A stretch of 64,000 nt of DNA from Ruminococcus sp. JC304 (GTDB taxonomy: Bacteria > Bacillota > Clostridia > Lachnospirales > Lachnospiraceae). The position numbers were made by a program, and so were the translations under genes. Below are positions 44,485 to 53,389 of this stretch, piece by piece (position 1 is the stretch's first letter; every line of letters starts with the position of its first letter). The stretch is from positions 388,012 to 452,011 of the forward strand of contig HE978651.1 in the NCBI GenBank assembly GCA_000285855.2, read 5' to 3'. The notes below the pieces were generated by a model, which was not told the origin of the DNA, made no database searches, and saw only the letters and a program-made list of their open reading frames with translations.

Positions 44485-44567
44485 TAAGGGAAACTTGATG
44501 TAACAAAAAACTTATGTTAATATGTAAATGTACAAATTTATTGGATATTAATATAGGAAGTGATTGT

Positions 44568-44903
44568 ATGCCAGAAAATATCAGGAATATCATATATAGA
44601 TTTTCTCAAGAATTAAGACATATTTTGGGCGATAAACTGACAAAGGTTATCGTATATGGCTCATATGCAAGAGGAGACTTTCGGGAGAATTCTGATATAG
44701 ATATTATGATTTTAGTGAAAATGTCTGATGAAGAAATTCGATTGGTTAAGAATGACATTTATGATCTTGCATTTGAATTTGAAATAAATACAGGAATAGA
44801 GTTTTCTCCTATCATTAAAAATGAAGACCAGTATGAATATTGGGTTGATACGTTGCCTTTTTATCGGAATGTGAGAGATGAGGGGGTAGTGATCAGTGAA
44901 TGA
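44568..44903 (+). CDS. MNT-type nucleotidyltransferase (antitoxin-like)
   Basis: 111 residues from the ATG at 44568 (AGGAAG nine bases upstream). The minimal nucleotidyltransferase motif VYGSYARGDFRENSDIDIMI is intact (GS, then DxD). The HEPN gene overlaps its end by eight bases. MNT/HEPN pairs are type VII toxin-antitoxin-like modules in which the nucleotidyltransferase modifies and silences the HEPN RNase. The pair sits between the two copies of the ATPase 5' end. Confidence 0.88.
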   Translation: MPENIRNIIYRFSQELRHILGDKLTKVIVYGSYARGDFRENSDIDIMILVKMSDEEIRLVKNDIYDLAFEFEINTGIEFSPIIKNEDQYEYWVDTLPFYRNVRDEGVVISE

Positions 44904-45300
44904 TAAGAAAGAAGATTTATGTATATACCGCATTCGAAATGCTGTAGAGACATTAGGAGTAGCTGCATTATGTTTGGAAAGCCAGCATTATAAAGATTCA
45001 ATAAATCGTAGCTATTACGCTGCCTTTTATGCAATAAAAGCAGTATTAGCTTTAGAAGAGATCGACTTTAAGCGCCATAAGGATGCGGTTGCATATTTTA
45101 ATAAAACTTATGTAGCAACGGAGATTTTTTCAAGAGAAATGGGAAAAAAGTTAGGCAGACTAAAGCAGGAAAGAGAAAGCAGCGATTATGATGATTTTTA
45201 CGTTGCGTCTTTAACAGATGCAACAGATCAGTATAATTCAGCGAAGCTTATTATTGATGAGATAGAAAAATATCTGGCAGATAAAAGTATTCAATATTAA
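44896..45300 (+). CDS. HEPN-domain protein (toxin partner of the MNT protein)
   Basis: 134 residues starting at GTG 44896, overlapping the MNT stop. The INRSYYAAFYAIKAVLALE helix is the PF05168-type HEPN signature; the rest is helical. I do not see a canonical RX4-6H RNase motif, so it may be catalytically different or inactive. Toxin/antitoxin roles are inferred from the overlap and family. A terminator follows. Confidence 0.85.
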   Translation: MNDKKEDLCIYRIRNAVETLGVAALCLESQHYKDSINRSYYAAFYAIKAVLALEEIDFKRHKDAVAYFNKTYVATEIFSREMGKKLGRLKQERESSDYDDFYVASLTDATDQYNSAKLIIDEIEKYLADKSIQY

Positions 45301-45386
45301 CTGGAAAATGTGGTATATGTAATTTAACAGGCATATTGAACATATCCACTTGGCAATAAAGTACTTGTACAATAGGAGATTTAGTG

Positions 45387-45416
45387 AATCCCTCGCAATT
45401 TGCGAGGGATTTTTTA
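45387..45416 (+). terminator. Terminator of the MNT/HEPN pair
   Basis: AATCCCTCGCAA pairs with TTGCGAGGGATT (overlapping centre), followed by six T's. Confidence 0.88.
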
Positions 45417-45514
45417 CTAAAAATGAAACTTTTTGTTCTTTGACAGGATATATAAGAATGTAAAGGTTAAAAGCTTTTAATTTTTGAAAGTATTAAAAAG
45501 AAAGTAGGATTGAT

Positions 45515-46054
45515 ATGACAGATGAAGCAGAGCTTTTGCAACGTCTCAGGAACAGAGAAAAAAACTCAATAGATGAAGCAATCCAAATTTATACGCCGTA
45601 TTTGAGTACTGTTTTGTATCATATGGCCGGCAATTCACTGCCGAAAGAGGATATTGAAGAAATTGTGGCAGACGTGTTTGTTATACTCTGGAAGAATGCT
45701 GAAAGGATAGATTTGCAGAAAGGTACATTACGGTCATATCTTGCTGCTGTTGCCCGAAATTTTGCTCTGAAACGGATAAACAGAAAAACGGAGTATACAG
45801 TTCTTGAAGATATTGAACTGTCAGATGGAAAAGATTTCATTGAAGAGAATTTTCACAATAATTATGTGTGGGAAACAGTTATGAGTCTTGGCGAACCTGA
45901 CAGCGAGATTTTTGTAAGGCGGTATAAATTTGATGAAAAAATCAAGGACATTTCAAAAGCAATGGGACTTAATATTTCTACAGTTAAGACCAGACTTTCA
46001 AGAGGAAAAAGAAAACTCAGAAAAATGTTATCGAATGCGGAGGAAAGATTATGA
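45515..46054 (+). CDS. ECF-type RNA polymerase sigma factor
   Basis: 179 residues. Region 2 is seen in LPKEDIEEIVADVFVILWKN and TLRSYLAAVARNFALKRI, region 4 in KIKDISKAMGLNISTVKTRL with SRGKRKLRKML. Overlaps the next gene, a membrane protein, by four bases (ATGA), the usual sigma/anti-sigma arrangement. The signal is unknown. The pair lies inside the region bounded by the duplicated ATPase 5' ends. Confidence 0.9.
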   Translation: MTDEAELLQRLRNREKNSIDEAIQIYTPYLSTVLYHMAGNSLPKEDIEEIVADVFVILWKNAERIDLQKGTLRSYLAAVARNFALKRINRKTEYTVLEDIELSDGKDFIEENFHNNYVWETVMSLGEPDSEIFVRRYKFDEKIKDISKAMGLNISTVKTRLSRGKRKLRKMLSNAEERL

Positions 46055-46845
46055 GAAGAAAAAATTTGCTTAAAGAATTGGGAATACAAAAACAGGCAGA
46101 TACATCCTGCAATGCTCTTGATATTGACACAGAGAAGGTCAGACAGAGAGTTTATGCAAAACTTGACTTCGCAGATACAGAAAGGAAACAAACGACTATG
46201 AGATCAAAAAAGAAAATATTACCTTTGTTGATAGCTGCAACACTTACAATTGGAGTTACTGCTGTGGCGGCAACAGGAAAGGTTTCAGTGTGGACAGGTT
46301 CATCTGCATCACGTACTGATTATACATCTCTTCCAACAGTAGAACAGGTTACAAAGGATATTGGGTATAGACCGGTATTGATTGATACATTTGAGAATGG
46401 GTACTGCTTCAAAAAGGGCAACATTATAAAAAACAGTTTTAAGGATGACAATGCAAATGTAATTGAGAAGTTTAAATCCGTGTCCTTTGAGTATCAGAAA
46501 AATGGAGATATTGTATCATTTGATCAGCAGAAGTTTACTTCAAAGCTTACTCAGGCGGGTGATATTATTGCCACTGTAAATGGAACAAATCTGTATTATG
46601 TACATTATATAAATAAAGTGGTATCGGATGATTACGAATTGACAGAACAAGATAAAAAAGACCAGGCCAGTGGAAAAGTTGTATTCAGTTACGATGACAG
46701 CGCTTCTCAGATTGAAGTCAGTCAGGTTCAAAGCGTTAACTGGAATAAAGATGGCATCCAGTATGGTTTGCTGCAAATAGATGGAAAATTATCTGCCGGT
46801 GAACTTGCAGATATGGCGAGAGAGGTTATTGATAACAGAAGATAA
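46051..46845 (+). CDS. Membrane-anchored anti-sigma-like protein (DUF4367-like exterior)
   Basis: 264 residues. The cytoplasmic part is short (1-52), then one membrane helix (about 54-75, ILPLLIAATLTIGVTAVA) and an exported domain of about 190 residues that resembles DUF4367/DUF4179-type proteins found behind ECF sigma factors. No zinc-binding HxxxCxxC anti-sigma motif is present. Translational coupling with the sigma gene supports the role. Confidence 0.75.
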   Translation: MRRKNLLKELGIQKQADTSCNALDIDTEKVRQRVYAKLDFADTERKQTTMRSKKKILPLLIAATLTIGVTAVAATGKVSVWTGSSASRTDYTSLPTVEQVTKDIGYRPVLIDTFENGYCFKKGNIIKNSFKDDNANVIEKFKSVSFEYQKNGDIVSFDQQKFTSKLTQAGDIIATVNGTNLYYVHYINKVVSDDYELTEQDKKDQASGKVVFSYDDSASQIEVSQVQSVNWNKDGIQYGLLQIDGKLSAGELADMAREVIDNRR

Positions 46846-46854
46846 AGAAAAAAA

Positions 46855-46887
46855 GATGGTGAATTCACTCCGGTTCACCATCTTTTT
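46855..46887 (+). terminator. Terminator of the sigma/anti-sigma pair
   Basis: GATGGTGAA pairs with TTCACCATC, followed by five T's. Confidence 0.85.
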
Positions 46888-47017
46888 GTAACTGCTGTGG
46901 AAATACCTGTATCGCAGCTGATGTATAATATGTTATAATTTATAGACAGTGTAGCTGTCCGGAACTTTTATAGTTAGGGTAAACGTAAAATATCTGTCAG
47001 GAAAGCAGGTGCGTGAA

Positions 47018-48589
47018 ATGGGTGTGTATTTAAATCCCGGCAATGATAAATTTTATAAAGCAATCAATTCTGAGATTTATGTGGACAAAACAGAACTGAT
47101 ACAATATACCAATCGTGTTTTTAACACCATGCAGCAAAATGTCTGTGTAAGCAGACCAAGACGTTTCGGAAAGTCTATGACTGCAAATATGCTGGCTGCA
47201 TATTACAGCAGAGGGTGTCAGTCTGAGAAATTATTTGACGGACTTAAGATAAAAGAAGATTTATCTTTTCCCAAGTATCTGAATAAATACAATGTTTTTT
47301 TTATAAATATGCAGGAATTCCTAAGCCGCAGTAAGACAGTAGAGAAAATGGTTCTGCGATTAAACCGGATTCTGATGCGCGACCTGAAACAGGAATATCC
47401 TGATGTGGACTATTTTGATGAAGAAGATCTTGCTGAAAGTATGCAGGATGTATATCAGCAGACAGGATGTCCGTTTGTGATTATTATAGATGAGTGGGAT
47501 TGTATTTTCAGAGAATACAAGTCAGATAAAGAAGCGCAGGAGCAGTATCTTGATTTTCTGCGGGATTTTCTTAAGGATAAATCTTATATTCATCTTGCCT
47601 ATATGACAGGAATCCTGCCGGTAAAGAAATATGGAACACATTCTGCCCTGAATATGTTTGATGAATTTTCCATGATTTATGCAGGACCGCTGGCAAAGTT
47701 TGTGGGTTTTACAGAGACAGAAGTCAGACAATTATGTGAGAAATATCATATGGATATGAGGGAAATCAGAGAATGGTATGACGGGTACAGGTTTGAAAAC
47801 TGTGAGCCGGTTTATAATCCAAGGTCTGTGGTAAACGGTATGCTCTTTGGCTCTATCAGAAACTACTGGAATATGACAGAATCTTTTGAAGCACTGCAGA
47901 CTTATATAGATATGAATTTTGAGGGGTTAAAGGATGATATTCTCAGTATGCTGGCAGGAGAGAATATTCCTGTTAATACCGGAAATTTTACAAATGATAT
48001 GACGACATTCCGGGATGAGAATGATGTTTTGACCTTATTGATCCATCTGGGATATCTGGCATATGATTCTACAGAACATTGTGTGTATATTCCTAACAAT
48101 GAAATACAGAATGAGTATGCAAATGCTGTTTCTGTATCAGACTGGGGTGAAGTGTCAAAAGCTTAAAAAAATTCGGCAGATGTCCTGAATGCAATCTGGA
48201 ATCAGAATGAGCAGATGGTTGCACAGGGAATCCAAAGAGCACACTTTGAGACCTCGCATCTTCAGTATAATGATGAAAATGCATTAAGTTATACCATTTC
48301 GCTGGCTCTGTATGCGGCTCGAAACTATTATAGCGTATATCGCGAACTGCCAACAGGAAAGGGATTTGCGGATATGGTCTTTATTCCGAGAAAAAAATTT
48401 CCTGATAAACCTGCTCTTGTAGTGGAATTAAAATGGGATAAAAGTGCCAAAGGAGCTATTTCTCAGATTAAACAGAAGCAATATTGTAAAAGTCTGGAGA
48501 AATATGCAGGAAATATTCTTTTGGCAGGGATTAACTATTCGAAGAAGGATAAAGAGCATCAGTGCATGATTGAGAAGATAGTGAAATAA
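47018..48589 (+). pseudogene. AAA-ATPase/PD-(D/E)XK nuclease protein interrupted by an in-frame TAA
   Basis: The frame encodes 523 residues except for TAA at 48164-48166, where TTA (Leu) would give the family sequence EVSKALKNSADV. The N-terminal AAA-ATPase-like domain has VSRPRRFGKSMTANM (Walker A) and FVIIIDEWDCIF (Walker B). The nuclease-like C-terminal domain with GKGFADMVFIP and LVVELKW lies after the stop and could be made only from ATG 48215. Such proteins (PF09820 plus PF08011) are abundant, often multicopy, in gut bacteria; function unknown. Start ATG 47018 has AGGTG upstream. Confidence 0.85.
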
Positions 48590-48627
48590 TAACATTATAT
48601 ATGATTTGCTGTAAATAGATGAAAAAT

Positions 48628-48671
48628 ATCAGAGAGTGTGTAAATTGGAAAATTTCTACACACTCTCTGAT
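48628..48671. terminator. Bidirectional terminator before the oxidoreductase gene
   Basis: ATCAGAGAGTGTGTA (48628-48642) pairs perfectly with TACACACTCTCTGAT (48657-48671). T-rich flanks are modest. Confidence 0.75.
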
Positions 48672-48702
48672 GTATTTATGATATAAAGTTAAATGATATA
48701 GA

Positions 48703-49872
48703 TTATTCGAAACGAGGAATTGTAATAACTTCTCCACCCTTCATAGCAGATTCATGTGCACAGATTCCTGTACCTGTCCAGTAAGCGCCCATGATGTCAT
48801 CGATGGCAGGTTTGCGTTCTTCCAGAATGGAACGGATGAATTCATGTACAAGGTGTGGATGGGAACCACCGTGACCGCCTCCCTGGGTGAAGGAAAGATG
48901 GGTGTTCTCATTGTTATATACTGTGTTGGTGGTGAAGGATGCGATTTCCTTCGGAAGAAGGTGTGCATAATCCGGAATCTGGATTCTTTTTTCTACAATC
49001 TCTGATCCACGGCTGGATTTTTCACTGTCTTCATCCAGAATGTCCACTTTCCCCAGCTCTCCTGTACGGGTAAAGAGAACTGGATCTTCATCACCAAGTT
49101 GCTGCCATTCGAAGCTTTCGTTTTCACCGTATACCCGGAAGCACTCAGAATAGCTTCTGGCTACACCGTAGAGGAAACGTTCCATTTCAATAGTTACATC
49201 ACTATCCTGAAGAGAAATAAATGCGGATTCGAACGCGAACGGGCAGCCGTATTTGTCAGCCAGTTCTTTGCGGACTTTTCCGGAACCTCTTGCATAAACT
49301 TTGTCCGGCAGATGACCTGCAAGCATCAGACAAGGAGCAACGGCGTGTGTTGGGTGCATCAGTGGTGGGAAACCTTCCCAGTATTCCGGCCATCCTTCCA
49401 TATCCTGGTAATGTGCACAGGTCATGTACTGGAGGCGTCCAAGTTCGCCCTTCTTATAAAGCTCCTGGATATAGAGGAACTCTCTCTGGAAAATCGTTGT
49501 TTCCATAAACATATAATTTTTGCCGGAGGCCTTGCGGGCTGCAATGATGTCATTTAATTCTTGGATGCTCATTCCCATAGGAATTGTACAGCCACAATGT
49601 TTACCTGCATTTAAGACGCGTACAGAAAACGGAGCATGTGTTGCTGGCGGTGTTACAAGATGAACTGCATCAATTTCAGGAATATCCAGTACATCCTGCA
49701 GATCTGTGAAACAGCGTTCATCAGGAATGCTGTATCGTTCTTTTGCAATATTCAGAAGTTTCTCATTTTTATCTACGACATACACCTTATCAATATCAGG
49801 ATGTTTACAGTAGATAGCAACGAATTCAAGCCCGAAGCTTAAGCCTACTAAAGCAACATTCAGTTTTTTCAT
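48703..49872 (-). CDS. Gfo/Idh/MocA-family oxidoreductase
   Basis: 389 residues. The N-terminal Rossmann segment NVALVGLSFGLEFVAIY and VHLVTPPATHAPFSVRVLNAGKHC are typical; the C-terminal part has the alpha/beta dimer domain with GGGHGGSHPHLVHEFI, a His-rich segment near the end seen in glycosidase-like and inositol/sugar dehydrogenases of this family. It acts on a sugar or sugar derivative with NAD(P)H. GGAGGG precedes the ATG. Divergent from a sugar ABC importer, so it may act on the imported sugar. Confidence 0.9.
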   Translation of the reverse strand: MKKLNVALVGLSFGLEFVAIYCKHPDIDKVYVVDKNEKLLNIAKERYSIPDERCFTDLQDVLDIPEIDAVHLVTPPATHAPFSVRVLNAGKHCGCTIPMGMSIQELNDIIAARKASGKNYMFMETTIFQREFLYIQELYKKGELGRLQYMTCAHYQDMEGWPEYWEGFPPLMHPTHAVAPCLMLAGHLPDKVYARGSGKVRKELADKYGCPFAFESAFISLQDSDVTIEMERFLYGVARSYSECFRVYGENESFEWQQLGDEDPVLFTRTGELGKVDILDEDSEKSSRGSEIVEKRIQIPDYAHLLPKEIASFTTNTVYNNENTHLSFTQGGGHGGSHPHLVHEFIRSILEERKPAIDDIMGAYWTGTGICAHESAMKGGEVITIPRFE

Positions 49873-50229
49873 GATGGAAAACCCTCCTTAAAAATAGTAG
49901 AAAAAATAGTAAAAAGTTAGTTAGGAATAAAATCCACAGGATGTCAGGAATCCTGCATCTGTCTTTTATGCTTGTGATTATACGTGATGAGAAGAGAAAT
50001 GAGAATAAAGATAATTTAGATGTTTGACCCCAAAAAGATAAAAATAATACCAGTTCCGGAAAGCTCTACTTTTTTTAGAAAAGATGGAAAAAGAAAGAAT
50101 AATATCGTTATTCAAAAATCAGGGATTTCATGTTTTAATAAGTGCATAGCAGAACAATCGATTGGAAAGCAGATCAGAAATACAGAGATATAAGATATAA
50201 GAGAGAAGATGAGAAGGAGGAACTATATA
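49873..50229. other. Divergent spacer between oxidoreductase and ABC importer
   Basis: AT-rich, no gene. A weak promoter candidate TTGACC (50024)-15-TAATAC faces the importer. No clear operator or catabolite-control site seen. Confidence 0.4.
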
Positions 50230-51498
50230 ATGAAGAAAAGAGCATTAGCTGTTATGTTGGCAGGGGCTATGGTTTTGGGCGCACAGACAGGTGTGTGGGC
50301 TGCATCCGATACTTCAGATCAGAAAGAAGGAGAATTGACACTTCTGATGGTAAATGACTGGATCGATGAGACAGGAGCAAAAGGGGAAGAACTTACGAAA
50401 GTGATCAAACAATATGAAGAAGAGAATCCAGGGGTGGAGATCACATTGCAGGGAGCTTCCCAGCAGGATATTAAGGAATCTTTCCAGACAGCAGCTCTGG
50501 CAGGAGGCGGAGCAGACATTGTAATGATGGACAATTCCGGACATGCCATTGACCTTGCAGCAATGGGACTTCTGTATCCACTGGAAGATCTTACCACAGC
50601 CGATGAGCTTACTGCGCAGTATCAAGAAGGACCACTCAATTCCGGCAAATTTGAGGGTAAATATTATTCCGTGCCATGGTATATGGACTGTACAGGTCTC
50701 TATTATAATAAAGAACGTCTGGATGAACTGGGAATCGATGTTCCTACAACATGGGAAGAACTTTCTGATGCAGTAGATAAAGCAAAAGAAGCCGGCTACG
50801 GCGGAATTATTACTTATCAGAGTGCATATGCGTTCTATTCATTCTTCTATCAGAATGAGTGTCCAGTAATTGACACAAGCGGAGATGTTCCGAAGGTAGT
50901 GATTGACAATGAGGAAGGAAAAGAGGCTTGGAATTATATCTGTGATTTAATCTCTAAAGGTGGTCTGGTAGAGTCTTTTAAAGAAGCAACTACATGGGAT
51001 AAAGTATATGAAAGCTTTGCAAATGGAGAAGCAACCTTCCTGTTGGGTGGAGACTGGTGCTCCAGCGGAGTGGAAAATATTAATCCGGATTTGGATTACG
51101 GCATTGCTCCGATGGTAAAAGGAAAAACAGAAGCAACTGTACTGGGAGGATGGACCTGGAATATTAATACCAACTGCAAAGATCCGGAACTTGCTTATGA
51201 CCTGATTCAGTATCTGAATTCAGAAAAAGGAGATTCTCTTCTTGGCGTAGAAGGAAAGATTTCAGCACGTAAAGACTTCGATTATGACAAAGCACTGGAA
51301 GGAAAGGACAAACTGAAAGTCTTTACAGAAGAATTTCCGTATACAGAAGCAAGACCTGCTGTTATCAATGAGAAATCCATCGATGAACTGATCACCAATG
51401 CCATCCTGGAAGTAGACTACGGACAGTCATCAGCTGAAGATGCGCTGACTTCTCTTACCCAGAAGCTCAATGAAAACATTGCATCTAATTATCAGTAA
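50230..51498 (+). CDS. ABC transporter extracellular sugar-binding protein
   Basis: 422 residues from ATG 50230 (AAGGAGG eight bases upstream). Family 1 solute-binding protein: ELTLLMVNDWIDETGAKGEEL, DIVMMDNSGHAIDLAAMG, WYMDCTGLYYNKERLDELG, VPTTWEELSD. The signal peptide ends GVWAASDTSD and has no lipobox cysteine, unusual for a Gram-positive binding protein, which would otherwise be anchored to the membrane. Followed by two permeases and a YesMN system; sugar unknown. Confidence 0.88.
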   Translation: MKKRALAVMLAGAMVLGAQTGVWAASDTSDQKEGELTLLMVNDWIDETGAKGEELTKVIKQYEEENPGVEITLQGASQQDIKESFQTAALAGGGADIVMMDNSGHAIDLAAMGLLYPLEDLTTADELTAQYQEGPLNSGKFEGKYYSVPWYMDCTGLYYNKERLDELGIDVPTTWEELSDAVDKAKEAGYGGIITYQSAYAFYSFFYQNECPVIDTSGDVPKVVIDNEEGKEAWNYICDLISKGGLVESFKEATTWDKVYESFANGEATFLLGGDWCSSGVENINPDLDYGIAPMVKGKTEATVLGGWTWNINTNCKDPELAYDLIQYLNSEKGDSLLGVEGKISARKDFDYDKALEGKDKLKVFTEEFPYTEARPAVINEKSIDELITNAILEVDYGQSSAEDALTSLTQKLNENIASNYQ

Positions 51499-51586
51499 AA
51501 ATATCCGGGAAACAAACATGAAATAATAACAGAGGCGCTGGCGTGAAATGGCGGCAGCGCTTCTTCGTTGAGAAGGGAGGAAGATC

Positions 51587-52495
51587 ATGTTCAAAATACG
51601 TAGAAAAGAAGGTCTGGAGCTGAGAAAAAATCTTCCGGGATATCTTCTGATGGCACCTGCAGTGATTGCGATTCTGGCGCTTTCCGTGTATCCTCTTTTC
51701 AGAGGTATTTATCTGAGTTTCTTAAATTATAACCTTGTACGCCCCAATGATCCTGCATTTAATACTTTTGCAGGTTTGCAGAATTATATTGATATTTTTA
51801 AAGATAAAGTGTTCATACAGTCTATTGGAAATACAGTAAAGTGGACAGTGATAAACCTTGTAGTGCAGCTTGTGGCAGCCATGCTTCTTGCGCTTGCACT
51901 GAACCAAAAGATGAAAGGAAGATCCGTATACAGAACCTTGATCCTGGTTCCATGGGCAGTTCCTCATGCCATAGCAGCCATGACCTTTACTTTTTTATAC
52001 AATGCAAATGTAGGTATCATTAATATCCTGGCAGTGAAACTGGGAATGATTACAGAATCTGTGTCCTGGCTTGGAAATGTGGGATCAGCGTTCTGGTGTG
52101 TGGTTCTGGTAGCAATCTGGAAGGGAATTCCTTTTCAGATGATCTTTATTCTGGCTGCACTGCAGGGAATTTCCGGGGATGTGTATGAGAGTGCGGAAAT
52201 AGATGGTGCCAGTCGTTGGCAGTGTTTTTGGAAAATCACACTTCCGATCATTAAAGAGCCTCTGGCTATTTCAACCATTTTGAACCTGATCGGTATTGTG
52301 TCCTGTTTTAACACCATCTGGCTGATGACCAAAGGTGGACCGCTGTACAGCACAGAGATCATTTACACCTATGCATACAGAAGAGCATTTATTGACCATA
52401 ATTTCGGAACTGCAGCAGCTGCATCCGTGGTATTGTTTGTATTCATGGCTGTTTTTTCCGGAGTTTATCTGAAGATGGTAAGTGAGAAAGAATGA
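51587..52495 (+). CDS. Sugar ABC transporter permease, MalF/UgpA type
   Basis: 302 residues with six membrane helices (LLMAPAVIAILALSVYPLF first). The EAA loop for ATPase contact is YESAEIDGASRWQCFWKITLP. GGGAGG about seven bases before the ATG. Forms the channel with the next gene. The ATPase is not encoded here; a shared MsmK/UgpC-type ATPase elsewhere is likely. Confidence 0.92.
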   Translation: MFKIRRKEGLELRKNLPGYLLMAPAVIAILALSVYPLFRGIYLSFLNYNLVRPNDPAFNTFAGLQNYIDIFKDKVFIQSIGNTVKWTVINLVVQLVAAMLLALALNQKMKGRSVYRTLILVPWAVPHAIAAMTFTFLYNANVGIINILAVKLGMITESVSWLGNVGSAFWCVVLVAIWKGIPFQMIFILAALQGISGDVYESAEIDGASRWQCFWKITLPIIKEPLAISTILNLIGIVSCFNTIWLMTKGGPLYSTEIIYTYAYRRAFIDHNFGTAAAASVVLFVFMAVFSGVYLKMVSEKE

Positions 52496-52514
52496 ATAGG
52501 GAGGAGGAAAATAT

Positions 52515-53354
52515 ATGCTTGCAAAACAACGAAATGAAGCCATAAGGCATGTGATCGCCTATGTGTTTACAATAGTCATGGTTTTCCTTGCAGTGACTCC
52601 GTTTATCTACGTGGTGCTGACTGCCCTGAAAACAAAAGAACAGATTTATGACCCATCCCAGATCATACCGACGCATATCACATTTGACAATTTCAGACAT
52701 GTACTGTTTCAGTCGAATTTCGTAAGATATTTTATGAACAGTATTTTTATTACACTGGTCACAACACTGATCTGTATGATATTATCAGTAATGGCAGCAT
52801 ATGGACTTACCAGATATAAAATCGCAGGTGCCGGGAAGATCAAGATGGCGGTTCTTATGACAAGAATGTTTCCGGGAATCCTGTTGTGTATTCCTTACTA
52901 TATTATTATGAAACAGTTGAACCTGATTGACAGTTATACAGGACTGATTCTGATGTACTGCTCCTTTACCCTGCCTTTTGCCATATGGAATACCTGTGCA
53001 TTTTTTATTTCCATCCCATGGGAACTGGAGGAAGCTGCCAGGATCGACGGATGCAGTAGGTTGACATCATTCTTTCATGTGATCATCCATGTGGCCAAAC
53101 CGGGACTTTTTGTCACGGCCCTGTTCTGTTTCATGACATCTTGGGATGAATATATGTATGCGTCTATTTTTATCAATACAACTTCAAAGAAAACCATTCA
53201 GGTCGGTATGCAGGATTTCATAGGACAGTATTCTGTAGACTGGGGACTGCTGATGTCAGCGGTGGTGATCAGCCTGATACCGATCCTGATCTTCTTTGCA
53301 CTGGTACAGAAGAATCTGGTACAAGGACTTTCTGCCGGTGCAGTGAAAGGATAA
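52515..53354 (+). CDS. Sugar ABC transporter permease, MalG/UgpE type
   Basis: 279 residues, six membrane helices; EAA loop LEEAARIDGCSRLTSFFHV and the C-terminal LVQKNLVQGLSAGAVKG are typical of MalG-type subunits. GAGGAGG is 10 bases before the ATG; only 19 bases separate it from the upstream permease. Confidence 0.92.
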   Translation: MLAKQRNEAIRHVIAYVFTIVMVFLAVTPFIYVVLTALKTKEQIYDPSQIIPTHITFDNFRHVLFQSNFVRYFMNSIFITLVTTLICMILSVMAAYGLTRYKIAGAGKIKMAVLMTRMFPGILLCIPYYIIMKQLNLIDSYTGLILMYCSFTLPFAIWNTCAFFISIPWELEEAARIDGCSRLTSFFHVIIHVAKPGLFVTALFCFMTSWDEYMYASIFINTTSKKTIQVGMQDFIGQYSVDWGLLMSAVVISLIPILIFFALVQKNLVQGLSAGAVKG

Positions 53355-53389
53355 AACACAGATCAGATGTAGAAAGAGGAAATTTGCGT

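Noticed and set aside
49099-49557. 152-residue plus-strand frame inside the oxidoreductase
   Set aside because: Antisense of a clear Gfo/Idh/MocA gene; no independent evidence.
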